A program made the position numbers and the translations under genes. The notes below the pieces were generated by a model. It saw nothing but the letters and a program-made list of their open reading frames with translations, did no database searches and was not told the origin of the DNA. Source: Dermanyssus gallinae (Eukaryota; Arthropoda; Arachnida; Mesostigmata; Dermanyssidae). From it: a stretch of DNA of 64,000 bases. Location: the NCBI GenBank assembly GCA_003439945.1, contig QVRM01002135.1:186001-250000 (forward strand), in the 5' to 3' direction. Of the stretch, positions 35,251 to 47,101 are shown piece after piece (the stretch's first letter is position 1; each line of letters opens with the position of its first letter).

Positions 35251-36425
35251 TTGTGTATTAACGTGCATCTGCGTATACCTACAGGCAGATGCATCTACGC
35301 ATGTACATACATCCATATACATTAAAAACCTGGGTCAGCTCACCCGTTCTTGGTACACTGGTAGGCGGCAGCAGCTACCCAGGTTCACGATAGCTACTCG
35401 AAAAGCAGTTCCATTAAACTCAGCGACAGGAGTCGATGGCCGTAATCATGACGGACGTCGCCTTAAAACTTCCATGGTAAAGGGCCTGGTCCCACTCGAT
35501 ATCCAGCCGCTGCCCGTCAAGAAACTGTCAAGGAGCTGAACCATAAAGGTCGAGTTGCTATAGCTCGAACGAATTCTATAGCAGGACTCTACAGTGCCCC
35601 CCCCCCCCCCCACGGCGGCGACGATGGAAGGCGCAGAGACGGAATTGAGAGATACGAGATCGAGGAACAGGCTTGGCTCGCTGGCTCGATCGTAGCGTGC
35701 GCACGCCTGACGCAAGCACTGACAGCCGAGTAAGAAGTGATTTTACAACTCTGCTATTGGCCAGTGGGCGAGCAGCCACGCGGGAGAAAGCAATGTGCTC
35801 CGTTCGAGCATAGAAAGAAGACGGCTCCAGCAGCTCGAGGGCCAATTTGTGCTGTCTATGTGTGGACGTTCAAGGAGAAGCTCCCATGTACATGCCAGCA
35901 TACTGCCGCTACTGTTGCTACAAATGCTGCCGCTGCTAGAGTTTCCAAGCGAGCGACTGACTCACTGACAGATAGATCGACTGGTTGGGTATATGCTTAG
36001 GTATGACCTGGGCATGGGTTTTTACCATGCGAATGGACTGTTTTTTCTCTCCTTCTTTACTTCTAGTCCAAACATTGGAGTTACTATTTAATTTTCAACG
36101 TAACTTCCCTAACCACCAATGCATTGAAGCGGGAGATCCATGCATCGAAACACCTAGCTTTGCATCATCGGCTTCAGGCATTTATTTGCGTGAATCAAAA
36201 CGTATTGCTCAAGTGTGATTAAGTTTTCGGAAAGAGAAAGAAATAGCGCATTTCCAGGTTTGCTTTACCAGTGTGACTCCAGATGTGAAGAGTGCGCTGG
36301 CGCGTTGTAGTGAAGAAATCATTGCCTAAGAGGCTTTAGAGCTCTTCCTGGTGAGTACAGTGAAAATGTAAGTACGTACCTATTGGAACATTCAGTTCGG
36401 ATTTTTTTGTAGATACACTACAAAA
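35251..36425. other. unique sequence with a 15-C run
   Basis: A homopolymer of 15 C lies at 35597-35611. GC-richer DNA continues to 35.95 kb. Acceptor-like (CTTTACTTCTAG at 36066, GCATTTCCAG at 36258) and donor-like (CCTG|GTGAGTACAG at 36351) sites occur, but all frames between 36259 and 36350 contain stops, so no exon is called. Confidence 0.45.
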
Positions 36426-36478
36426 GCCATTGGGAATAAAGCCCTACTTTCCAAAGGTAGGGCTTTATTTCTAATGGC
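36426..36478. repeat. perfect 13-bp hairpin with 6-bp outer extension
   Basis: AATAAAGCCCTAC (36435-36447) pairs with GTAGGGCTTTATT (36457-36469) around a 9-nt loop. Beyond a 3x3 internal loop, GCCATT (36426-36431) pairs with AATGGC (36473-36478). The total of 19 paired bases in 53 nt is well above background. Function is unknown. Confidence 0.85.
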
Positions 36479-38090
36479 CGATCAAAGATCTTTAAAACAC
36501 TCCCGCGCACTAAATTCTTGACGGAAATGGTACGAAATAACAATCTACGTATGTGACGTGGAGATGGTCAAGTGTCGCACATGCTCGCATCTCTGCTCTG
36601 CGTGGGCGCGGAGAGGTCAACCAGAAGCAATCGAGCACACCGCATTCTCTGCGTATAATTCCTTTTCTTCACCTTGACGCCCACAATATATTTTTTGACG
36701 CTCACAAAGACTTTTTGTGAGCTCGGTGGATTTTTCGATATGCTTGTATCGTCGTCTGTCGCTGCTGTGCTTCGTTCAGACTTGCAGCTTACGAGCGCCC
36801 GCCGCCTATGGTTATGTGGTCCCTAGTCGAAGGGTACGCCCCTCAGACAGCAGATGCGTAGCACAAATATAGATACGCACTCACACACAGTCCCACATAC
36901 ACACGGTTTTGCTTCCCCACTCGGACGTGGTGGACGTGGTGTGCCTGGCGAGCGGATGGATGCAGCAATAACGGCGCAGCAAATGGCGAGCAAAGCGCGA
37001 TCGCAGATAGCGAATGGAATCTGCTCACAAGGGGTGCCGGGGTACATCTTGCGGGCCTGTGGGGGGCCATCCGGGGTGGCTGACAGGGCCAAAGTTCGAC
37101 TCGAACGGCGCCGCTTCGTCGGCCCATTTGATAAGGCCGTCGCGTATCATTCACAAACGCTCAAGGAGCTCGTTGGGGCGCCTTTCCTGCGGGATGCGGC
37201 GGCTAGCATCTATGTACACGACGACAATGCCATACTCGTTGCCATGCGGGTAGGCCGAAAAATTGCGCCGTGGCTGGGCAAAACAATAACACGTTTACGC
37301 CGCTCTTGCTGTTGGCCTAAATACTACTTGCATGTCTAATATTTAGACATATTATATAGCCTTTTGGCGTTTGGCACCGTCTTTCGGAGTTACAGACGAA
37401 GCCACGGACAAAATATTTTTTGTGTACAACTACGCAAGCAGTAGGAAGGTCGATCTATTGTTATTTCGCTTATGACGAAAAACATCACGCAGCGAGCTGC
37501 CAGACGCTTTGGCGGTCTTTGCACTTTTTCGCCCGGTGGAATGGTCGCTGAAAAAAATTAAAATTGTATATAATACACTGGATTGAAATTATGTACCATC
37601 TTGAAACGCAATGTTATTGCGGAACAAACAATATATAAAGGCATGAATGTGCTTAGTTCGCTTTATTTTAGCGGACCATACAGTGACGACATTATACTTA
37701 GAAGCGCGTCAATATTTTATAATTTGTCTAAAATCTTTTGCGTTTGCTGTTTTGTTTACGAGACGAAGCAAGTTTACTCCACAAAATATGACACCACCGC
37801 ATAAAAGCGTTCCGCGGGAACTTTGGGTGACTCGGATAGGTTTCTCATGTCAACTACCACCGGGGCTCACTTCGCAGTTTGTGTGCATATATGACTATAC
37901 GAACGCCCACGATACATAATGCCTTGCACGAATATTTCGCGTCTTATACTTTATAGCTGGAGAACTGCATCAACGCTAGGACTCGGTAAAGAGGCGCTTG
38001 AAGTTACGCCAAAAGGAAAAGTGAACCTGTTGCTGTAGTGGCCGGGAACAGCCAGAGGGTTATTTTGATATAACGTCTTACCAAGAAGCT
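36479..38090. other. unique sequence; GC-rich ORF-bearing patch
   Basis: Positions 36.78-37.32 kb are GC-rich with a 161-codon plus ORF (36854-37339) and overlapping minus ORFs. None shows a recognisable domain. From 37.34 to 38.09 kb the DNA is AT-rich without features. Confidence 0.4.
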
Positions 38091-38097
38091 TTACATT

Positions 38098-38137
38098 TTA
38101 TCCTAGGACATCTTCGGAGTAGACGGGATTGCCTTCC
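38098..38137 (-). CDS. weak candidate terminal exon
   Basis: A pyrimidine-rich acceptor on the minus strand (TTCCTTTCTTTTTAG) ends at 38138. One frame then reads EGNPVYSEDVLG and a TAA stop at 38098-38100. No AATAAA signal is obvious downstream, and a short open stretch like this is common by chance. Confidence 0.15.
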
Positions 38138-38676
38138 CTAAAAAGAAAGGAATATATAATAAGAACGTTGGCGAAATACGTAACGTTTCACATTATAACG
38201 TAAGACAGATACATTCGCTATATCTCAGCTGGTCATCTGTCACAGATGTAATGCTGTGAAAACGATGTCGACAATATACTGAAGAAGTTATTGTTATTTT
38301 TGTGTTGTACTGCGCCACTTCTTGATACATGGATTGTAACGAACTCCTAAACAAAACGTTTCCGTCCCTCTTGACATTGGGAAAATTAATTTTTTTGCCG
38401 AGTTCTACCAAACCTCCAAAAAATACATATTATTATGAATGACCCTATATCCAGCTCAATTAATCGCACCTTCAATTCGTCAAGTAAGGAATAATAGAAA
38501 GGTTGTACAGCGTTGTTTTCAGTTACTTGTGTAGAGGAACGGCAGAATTACAGCATAAGATACGGGTCATGTCCGCTGACTGTCATCATGTCTTAGCATT
38601 CTCGCTAGCCGGCACAAGAACATACTGTTTACGCGGTCAAATCTAGTTATTGCTGACGACAAAATAGTTGGCTGCC

Positions 38677-38925
38677 TTGAAGACTATCTTGTCTCACATT
38701 TAAAATATTTAGAACCGTGGCTCGACTTCAACAATTCGTTATGCATCCATTTGTCAGCTTTGGCGTGAAGGTCGACAAATGTTTTAAGCTTCATTTCATG
38801 CATTACAACGTTGCATCGGATAGAAATATGTTCTAAACCTTCATTTATAAATATCATAATATACACTGTAAACATTTCGATTGAATACGCTGAAGGGCAT
38901 AAATGTGTTATGATATAGTCTTCAA
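38677..38925. repeat. spaced inverted repeat, 25-bp imperfect arms
   Basis: TTGAAGACTAT plus CACATTT with identical 7-nt spacing occurs at 38677-38701 and in reverse complement at 38901-38925: 18 fixed matches over 25 bp, about 200 bp apart. A minus ORF (38684-38983) lies across it. It could be the ends of a small inverted-repeat element or coincidence; target-site duplications were not identified. Confidence 0.4.
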
Positions 38926-38962
38926 GCTTCACGACACTAAATAAACTTAGGAGCCACAAGAC

Positions 38963-39062
38963 GTAAGGATTTAATAAAAACAATCAGGTTTATTTTGGAT
39001 AAAGCAAAGAGTGTGTAAGGATTTAATAAGAAATCAGGTTTCTTTCGGATAAAGCAAAGAAT
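38963..39062. repeat. 52-bp tandem duplication, two copies
   Basis: Copy one starts at 38963 and copy two at 39015. Both read GTAAGGATTTAATAA, then AATCAGGTTT, then GGATAAAGCAAAGA, with small indels and substitutions between the copies. Confidence 0.9.
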
Positions 39063-42000
39063 AATTGTGTCACAAACAAGAGTTGCAGACTGGACAACTT
39101 GGACGATGTGCCAGCTAAAAGAGAGCCCTGTGCTCATCGTAACACCGAAGTCTCAAATGGGCACAGCTCGTATGGTTATATTGCCGGGTTTACACGTGAG
39201 GGACCTTTGAACAACATACAACACATTTTGGGACCGAACTTATTATATTGCTGTCACAGCTCCATTACTGACTGTAGTTTCAGTCGTTGAGCTTGGGCGT
39301 GCATACAACTAGATAGACGTGCTAGTGTTGTCTGACTCGCACACAAAAAGGGCGGTTTTAGAGATAATTTTATCATCCAGTCAGTGTGTAATTGATACGA
39401 TTTTGATAGAAGCAGTATTTGAAGCAGTAGCCTCAAACGGTTCTCTCATTTTCAAACTCTCTCTCTTTCATTATTATTAGTGTCTTTTTATGAGGAAGTG
39501 TCATGATAGAGGTTGTATGAAAAAACAATTAAGTACTACGCCGCTTGCGTACCTAAAATTAACGTCGCTAGGACTCGCAACCAATTGTTTTCAAATTGCA
39601 CTCTACAAAAAAACGCTCCAAATATTTAGGTACTAGTGCAGCTTAAAGTCTCTGCGATTTGACTTTCTTTTTAACATAAACGTACCAATTAGCTGATGCA
39701 GCTTATCAGCAAAGATCATATAGATCTAATATATATCGCAATAATAGGAAACTAGCGTTCTCCACGATACGTGCAGTAAGCTATACTCAATAACTAGAAA
39801 GTTACCTTTACAAAATATGTATCTGTTACTGACAGCACCATTTTGATATACATCGAACAAAACGCTGAAAGTAACTGCCCTATAATCAGAAGGACAGGGA
39901 CGCTCAAAAACGTTTAGTTCGTCAATAATAAGTTGATCGGATGTTAAAAATATGTTAATAAGAGCGTCACCGTATACCTTACTTTTTTGTTTGTTTGAGT
40001 TCTTAGCTGATAAATATTATTTGCATCCAGTAGTGTATGCTTGGTCAGGGTTGCAGAATTCGATGCATAAAAACATATCTCCCTAATATTTTTCGGCGTT
40101 TGGTGTATATCTACTGCTATTGCTTTTATGTTATTTCCAACGGTAGTCTGGCTATTTTCTTAATGGTTTTTAATGGAGACGCAAGCTCCCACGACGGGTA
40201 TCACGATCACTAGGAAAAACTTAGTATACAGAATGGCTCATAATTACTCTATTCACGCTTGTCGGGTGGAGAGGGAGAGTGTCAGATGCCCCGCTCTCAT
40301 CTTTGGTCGGGTGAAAATCATGATCACACATCATAGAAACAACGATCACGATGGCACATCATAAAAACCGTTCGAACTGTTCCAACCCACGTCACCGGGT
40401 GTACAACCAGTACAGAGTGCCCCGCCCCTATGAACAACAACTCTTAATATCATCAACATAGTGAGCAAAATTAAAGTAGGGAATTTACCCTGTAAAAAGT
40501 AATTGCCTCCCGAACAGTTACGCTCTCAAACACGGTGGTTTTAACTGTTTTGCATGCCACTGTTACTGTGGCGATTCCTACGTACTGCGCTGAGGCTATT
40601 CGTTTCGGGGGCGAATTGCCCCAATTGCGCAGTACTTGAAGCAGTAGTTCGTGGCGTAGGTCGGTGAAGGGCAAGGTACTATCAGCGAGTTTACCGATGT
40701 TAACGTTCGCTCAGACGTAATGAGGGTGCCTGGCAGAGGCAGGTTGCCGTGCGGACCACTCCTCATCACAGCGATTGCACCTCGATGGGTAACGAGGTGA
40801 ACGACTGAGAGGGTTGGTCGGTCGACAGCGTTTGAGAGGGTTCTTGCCTCTAATGATGGCGATTAAGATGGCCAGCGGGCGTATGCTGTGCTCAGCCGTT
40901 TCAACTCGACAACAGTTCAGTAGTCCCAAATCGGAAGCGTCGTGCATCGTTAAGGCTGAGCATCGTGGCTACGGTGGTTGGCTCGGGCCAAGAGTTCCTG
41001 AGGTCTCTGCGGAAGAAGTCCTCAGTCGATGCCATGCCGATGCCAGCAACGACGCTCTGACGAACGGCACAGCACGAATGTGCATCCACGCAGCTACAAA
41101 CGTTGTTTCGGACTGTTGGTTTTCGCCGGCCGCCCTGCTGTCGGACGTAGTTTATCGTTGAGACGCCCAAATGTACTACTATACACGCTCGGTGTTCCAA
41201 ACCCAACAGGTGATATAGCTAGACGCAATTCAATATGCGCTTGGAAAAGCATTTCTATAAGTATGCCGGTATGCTAGATGTGCTAGATGTGTGTGCAATG
41301 ATGTTACTTGACAGATCTTTGCCAGCGTAGGTAAAATAATCTACTAGATCACGTTTTTAGTATTAAAAAAACCTAGGATCTCAACATTAATTTCCACTTG
41401 TGTGCATACACCTCTTTGTACAATAATGATAGTAATAGTCATACTTTTATATATTATGATGTTTGCTTTAGCTTACACCAGTCGGCAAAATGCATGCAGT
41501 TCGTATAAATTTAATTAAACCGAGTATGCCATGATGATAAAGATGTTAGCTACATACAAATCTTATATTTAAAATACATGTACGTTTAATAATAAATACT
41601 GTATTATTCATTCAAATTTAATGTTTATTAAACCAAGCAAGAGCATTAGTTTCCAGAGGGCAACATTATACGAGTATAGCGTTGTGTATGGTGTATATAA
41701 ATTTTGCATCGACCAGAGCATTGGAAGGTCTGATTATATTCAACAGTAGTATCGCGTAACACATGCTTGCAGTGTCTCTGTTTTGATGCCATGGTAGCGG
41801 GTAAAGCTTAAGTCGGCCTTCTGGGGATGGTTGCCGGAATAGCGCATGGTAGCAGGCCCAAAGGGACCGCAGCGCTCACGTTTCTGTGACGATAATTTAG
41901 TCAGCGCGGTCTTTCTACGTCTCAATCCATGAATACGATCCGAAGCGTATCTATGACTCCGCGAACGAAAAAAAAACAAAAGATGGAGAAAAATGGCGCG

Positions 42001-44437
42001 CCTGAATGAAAAGGATTGTCGGTCCTCTTCGTCGTCAACCATGCCAGTTGCGGCCGGCCTGTTTTTCTTCGATACTCACTGAAAGGAGTAAAAGAAAGCG
42101 TACTCCGCCACGGCACGTCACTCGGTGTCGAGAAGGTCGCCGTACTCTCGTCACTTGCGTGGAGCAGCGAGAAGAAAAAGAGTGCCGGCTGGCCTAGGTT
42201 CGTCACGACATTGCCTCAGGGCTAGGCAATGCCATCAAATTGATAAGATATGTATAGCCGGGACATATAAAACAGAGACATCTTCCTGGCGGCGAGCCGC
42301 CGCCTTCTTCTTCTTCTTCTTTTCAACGTCTCGATAGACACTGATACTGAAAGAACGTTGATGTCGCGCCGTGTTCTTTCGCTTTTTCTTTCGTTTTCTC
42401 TTTTTATTCAGAGCTTCGCTCTGTGTCTGCTTGTCTGTCTCCTCTCTTTCTCTTTCTTTTTCTGTCTTGGTATCCGCGTTCGTTTGGGGCCGTCTGAGTG
42501 ACACTGGGCGACAGGAACAGGAACAGAAGAGGGAAAGGCTCTCCGAGTTCCTTCAATGCCTTCCGATGTTACCACGCAGTCCTTGACAGCAGCCCGGTTT
42601 AGCAGCTATCTCATTTTGCCTAAGATGGATGAGCGTGGCACTAACACAAGTCTTTACCCGAGGGCTGAATGGACGTTGCTACATTCGCGGCAATTGCTAC
42701 CCATTCCCTCTCCCTGTCTTGGGAGTGCTCGGAACGGCAGGCGTCGACAGCTTGTTGTCTGTAGATTACAACAGAAAAATTCTCCGTTTCACTACAGTCC
42801 GTGCAGATAACCGGCCATTTGTTGTTGCGAGCGAGGCCGCTTCTCGTAGTGTTTCACAACATGCTGTTTCATGGAACCTGGATCATTTAGAAGTGGTCAC
42901 GTTTTGCACGAGCTACAGCTAGCTCTAAAAGGAGCCACCCCAAAAGAGTTTTAGTATAGTTGTTGGCAGTTACAACAACGAGCCGAATTATCAAAGAGGT
43001 AAGTCCAAAAATAGCAGGAAATCGGGCTCTTCAAGTTTCACAAATCAACAAGGATCTCTACTGACACAAAAAGCACAAGTACTTCGTTATTGCAATTATT
43101 ATGTTGTGAGGTATAGCCATGGTGACGGAATACCGAGCTACACACGGATATATTGCCTGTTACGGAAAAAATAGCAAAGGTCCTGCAAACAGTAAACAAA
43201 GGGAACCAACGAGTGGCCTCGATGAGTACCAGCCGCCGGAAGTCCAATGAAAGGTGGACGAATCTGGTTCGCAATGGCTAGTTGAACGCAAGCCTCTTCG
43301 TTACTGCTACCGACCGCTCTCTACCGGTCAAGCCATTGCAGTGTCATCCATCACACACAACAGGGACCCGGCCACGAAAGAACAAAAAAGAAGAGGGGTG
43401 TCCTGCTATGGCTGACTTGGATTCTTCCGAGACGGTTCGGGCGATAGGAACAGTGTGTGGTGTAAAAGAGATGTATGGTACAATTTATCATGGTCATATA
43501 TGTATTGTTTTCAGTACGCGTACTCCTGCAACAAGAACTTAACTAATCGCCAAAGAGGCGGGTGATATTTGAATTTGCATGCGCCAATTTGGCCATCCGC
43601 CAGGAATACGAGCTCGTACAATCCGTTTACGAACTCATACCGGGTCAGGGCTTTTAGAATGACAAATCGCTGGCTCCTTAGGTCAGCGGAGCATACATAA
43701 ACAAATTATCCTAGCAGTTCACATTCTGTTAGTCGACGTAGAGCAGATATGTTGCCTTGCTCGAAAAGTGAGTCGGAACTAGGAACAAAATCAGCTGACA
43801 CGCTTACAGAGCACCTAAACCGCAGACGCCTCAGGAACGTGCCTTGGACGCATTTCACTAACTTTCAATATGTGGTCAGATGGGGCTCATAGACAGGATA
43901 GCAATATGTGAGTTTAGGAAGAATAATGTATTTAAAAAGCTTAATGAACACACAATGAGTTGTTATAAAATCAATGGAAGATGGCATTAACCAGGCGCAA
44001 TGATGCTTCCAACAACCTTAGTAATATTAATTACAGTAGGTCAATTTTACATACATTTGTCGATAGATGTGAGTTGCCATGCTAGAATTGCTTAGACGAG
44101 CGCACTTTTAACAAGGCCACACACGTTAAACAGGGTAATTAGAGAAATACAGTCCGAGTAAATTGCGCTATGTGCAATACCTTGCTAAGGAGACTCGTAC
44201 CGGACCCACTGAATAAAGTCACCTCAATAAAGTGAAAAAAATGATTTGACTAATTAAATTAACACGGTGTTATGCATCTGAGATAAGGGCTGAACATGTG
44301 TTCATACGCCCTTGTCTGCATGATTCTGCAACCTCTACGCAAGGTTACGTTCACGTACATTTAAGATCGGCGTAGTTTGTTGTTGCAGGCCAACCTAAGG
44401 TAACCGAGGTAGTCGCGCGGAATTGAGGTCCACTTAC
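39063..44437. other. long unique stretch, no recognised gene
   Basis: About 5.4 kb with no identified transposon, RNA gene or microsatellite longer than 20 bp. GC-richer patches lie at 40.7-41.15 and 42.0-42.85 kb, with pyrimidine-rich tracts (TTC and TCT words) at 42.31-42.46 kb. A consensus donor (CAAAGAG|GTAAGTCC, 43000) follows GTTGTTGGCAG at 42967, which would define a 29-nt microexon; this is too short to support. Minus ORFs at 40471-40674 and 40901-41206 look protein-like but carry no known motif. Confidence 0.4.
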
Positions 44438-44569
44438 GATGGCACCAGGCTCGGAGCTGGTGGTTGCGGCAGCGCTCTTTAAAGTCATTCTCTTTTTTTC
44501 TACCTCTTGCACTTTGAGCTTCACACCCGTGGCTAGGCTACTAGCTAAAATGGCCCTATCCTTAAGCAT
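44438..44569 (-). CDS. candidate first coding exon, unknown protein
   Basis: On the minus strand an ATG at 44569 (with an in-frame TAA immediately upstream) opens 44 codons that end exactly at a consensus donor, GCCATC|GTAAGTGG (phase 0). The peptide begins MLKDRAILASSLATGVKL and includes KVQEVEKKRMTLKSAAATTS, a charged, probably helical segment. The start context is mediocre (A at -1, T at -3). No family is recognised. The clean coincidence of stop, ATG and donor supports a 5' exon. Confidence 0.35.
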
Positions 44570-45346
44570 TTACTCAATGCGGCAAAGGGGGAAGCAACGG
44601 TGTGGCTTGCTCTGCTCTGCTCCCCATTAGCTAGATAAGCGCTAGATAAGTCAAGCGTAGGGCCGGCGCGGAGCCTACAATATGCACACTCCAACACAGA
44701 AGTATACACTCGTACATACACAAGTGCCCAAGCAAGCGTTCGCAACAACTCTCACCCCGTTGTGCTGCTCAACAACGGCCGACATGTCCGTAGGCAATCC
44801 AAGCGAAACTCTTTCTGTCTTTCTTGCTCGCTACAAAAATGCAATACTTTTCTCGGCCATTCCCTCCCCCCCCCCCGAATCGCACGCCGTATTCGTCCAT
44901 TCACATAGCTTTTTGCGGCGGCCCTCGGTAGCCGGTCGGGTCCAAGTTCTACTGCCGGCTACCGATCTTACTTAGGTGAACGGAGAAGCGGCTGAAATAA
45001 GAAAGAAGCTGCTTTTCCGATTCTCGTGCATGCGGTCTGCGGGCTGCTGCTGCTGCTGCGAAGAAATTTTCTTAAACCTCACTAGCTTTATGCAGTCGTT
45101 CGCATACCGCGAGAAATGCGTAAAGCCGCTCGCTGATGCGCGAGGCGGCAGGCATGCCGCTAGTGCGGTGGCCGCAGCGGTGGTTGCATGATAGACACCA
45201 GTGATAGATACAGCGGTAGCGCTCGTGGAAAACTACGGCCAGGATTTTCACAGTGTTTCGTCGTTGCCCACTGACGTAGTCATCACTCTGGCAGTCCCTT
45301 TTATCCTTCTTCTCTTTTCTTTTTCCGCTTTGGACCGCCCTACATT

Positions 45347-45383
<37 letters not shown>

Positions 45384-46114
45384 GTCTAGGGCTATAGCCA
45401 TATTTTGGGATGCGTTTTGACACTCTGATCCTCGCGAAGGCAGCGGCGGTGACTTCGGGCCAGGCGAACTCCAAGCGAACGCTCGACTATAGCCTAGCGG
45501 CGTGTGTTTAGCTTCCAAGAGTTCTTCCCCTTCTATCTGCTTTAGTAGTAGTAGCAGCAGCAGCAGTAGTTCTAGGAGTAGTTGTGCAGTTGCACATTGT
45601 GGCCGTCTTTGATGTGTTCATGCATTTATGCAGTTCCCTCTCTGAGTTGCTGTTTCTGCTGGCGTTTTTCTTTCTTGGCGCAAGCGTCGAGAGAAAGTCA
45701 AACAGCAAAAATGAGTACGAGAGACAGCTAGACGATGTAGGAGCAGAGAGCGATAAATATAGAGAGGGGGGGGGAGAGAGAGAGAGGTATTAGCAGTAGA
45801 ACGCAGCTCGAATGGGAATGGAAGGACAGAACGACTCGAAATAAAACGAATGCCCCGACAAAGCAGAAGGAGCACTTTGAGATTAGGGTTATATGTCGTT
45901 GAGAACAGAAATCCAAGAATAGTAGGAAGAGAGGGTAAGGGATAGAAATATATCAGCACGATAATGTGAAAGATGCGTCAGCACTTTTCAAATGCCATTC
46001 TTGATGAAATGAGAATCTATATTTGGGGGGGGGGAGGACAGGAATATAAATAGCCGCTTACCATACGGTGGTGTGTATGTATGTGCGTGTACGGTAAGAA
46101 ACCTTAGCTCTGGC
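44570..46114. other. GC-richer then purine-rich unique sequence
   Basis: Positions 44.64-45.3 kb are GC-rich with a C run at 44866-44876. (TA)n lies at 45349-45381, AGT/AGC tracts at 45545-45570, and GA-rich DNA at 45755-45787. A G run lies at about 46025. No supported gene. Confidence 0.45.
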
Positions 46115-46336
46115 TCAGTCAGCGCGAGGCAATGGTATGAAATATTGCCGAATGGCTTTGCTGAACTGGTCCGCCAAATAATTGTTCATGTGAGCATAAA
46201 AAGCTATTATGTTCGATTTTAAAATAGGTCGATATGTGAACACTGCTTGTGTAGGTGTGCATCTTTCATTCAGTGCACATCGTAAAGCATAAAGCAACAA
46301 TATTACGCGTCGATAAAGCGAAGTAGCGTATAACAA
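46115..46336 (-). mobile_element. Ty3/gypsy integrase-like relic
   Basis: The minus frame (73 codons) reads RVILLLYALRCALNERCTPT, then QAVFTYRPIL, then NNYLADQFSKAIRQYF. The spacing resembles the C-terminal integrase region of Ty3/gypsy elements (LPLVLLGLR-x-A-x-x-E-x-x-G-x-S-P-A-E-L-V-Y-G-x-x-L-R-L, then F-x-x-x-L-x-x-x-x). Key positions LLxALRxAxNE, CTPTQxVFxY and xPI agree, but several family residues differ. No LTRs or other pol domains were found nearby, so it is at most a short decayed fragment. Confidence 0.4.
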
Positions 46337-46960
46337 GCTTCTAACGAAGAACTAAGAACTAGGATACCAAGGACAAAAGCCGAAATTTGGACGGTCTCGA
46401 GGTAGTGCCAACCACTTCCGAACTGTGGAGGGTGAAGAGTGTTGAGTGGATGTTAAAATTTATACAAAGGGAGGTAAAAAGTCAATCAATTTTTGCGCCA
46501 TAGCGTCATTACTTTGTGCACTTGCAGCCGTTTCGTTGATTACTATCTATTGGCTCCCGTGTTACGTTTAGGATAGTACAGCAGCTCTATATGTAACTGC
46601 TGATTTAGTCAGTCTTGGTATCCCGTTTGGGCTTTTCCCTAACCTTCCTGTCTTTGAAAGATTCAGGATTGAACGTTCACATCGTTCCATAAAGACAAAC
46701 GTAGACTTTCGTAGGCCGTCGTTTTTATAAAATTGGGTGACCAGGCATCATCGTTTCGGTGTAGTACTGTTCATAAAACCTATTACGAACGCTCGTACTG
46801 GATAGCAGCAGTATGCCACTGTTAAGCGTTTAGTCCGTAAAAACCGATTTGTGCGATCAATAAAAGCCGTCTGCTCCATCGGAAGCAGCTCCATGGCCGC
46901 ACCACCACCGCCTCCACCGTTAAAACGATTCGATCCTGACCCACATCGTTCTTCTTTTAG
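46337..46960. other. unique sequence, nothing recognised
   Basis: No ORF of interest. The last 15 bases form the acceptor of the candidate exon that follows. Confidence 0.5.
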
Positions 46961-47101
46961 GTCTGTGGTATTCTAACATTGAAAACCTATGGTTCTCAGC
47001 CGTCGCAGACTGACATTATCTCAACGCCAAATGGTACACGGAAATGTCGATACGGCTGCTTCTCTTGGATACAAATTACCAAGACAGACGATTTTATAAT
47101 G
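46961..47101 (+). CDS. candidate internal exon, unknown Cys-containing protein
   Basis: A pyrimidine-rich acceptor (CATCGTTCTTCTTTTAG) ends at 46960 and a consensus donor (ATAATG|GTAAGAG) begins at 47102. The 141 nt between are exactly 47 codons in phase 0, with no stop. The frame begins VCGILTLKTYGSQPSQTD and continues GTRKCRYGCFSWIQITKTDD. Three cysteines and an N-G-T glycosylation sequon (NGT) would suit an extracellular protein, but that is inference. I do not recognise the family. It is one of the better-supported exon candidates. Confidence 0.45.

Noticed and set aside
36259..36350. Exon between GCATTTCCAG and CCTG|GTGAGTACAG
   Set aside because: Splice sites look good but all three frames contain stops.
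42968..42996. 29-nt plus-strand microexon before GTAAGTCC
   Set aside because: Acceptor is weak and the peptide is too short to support.
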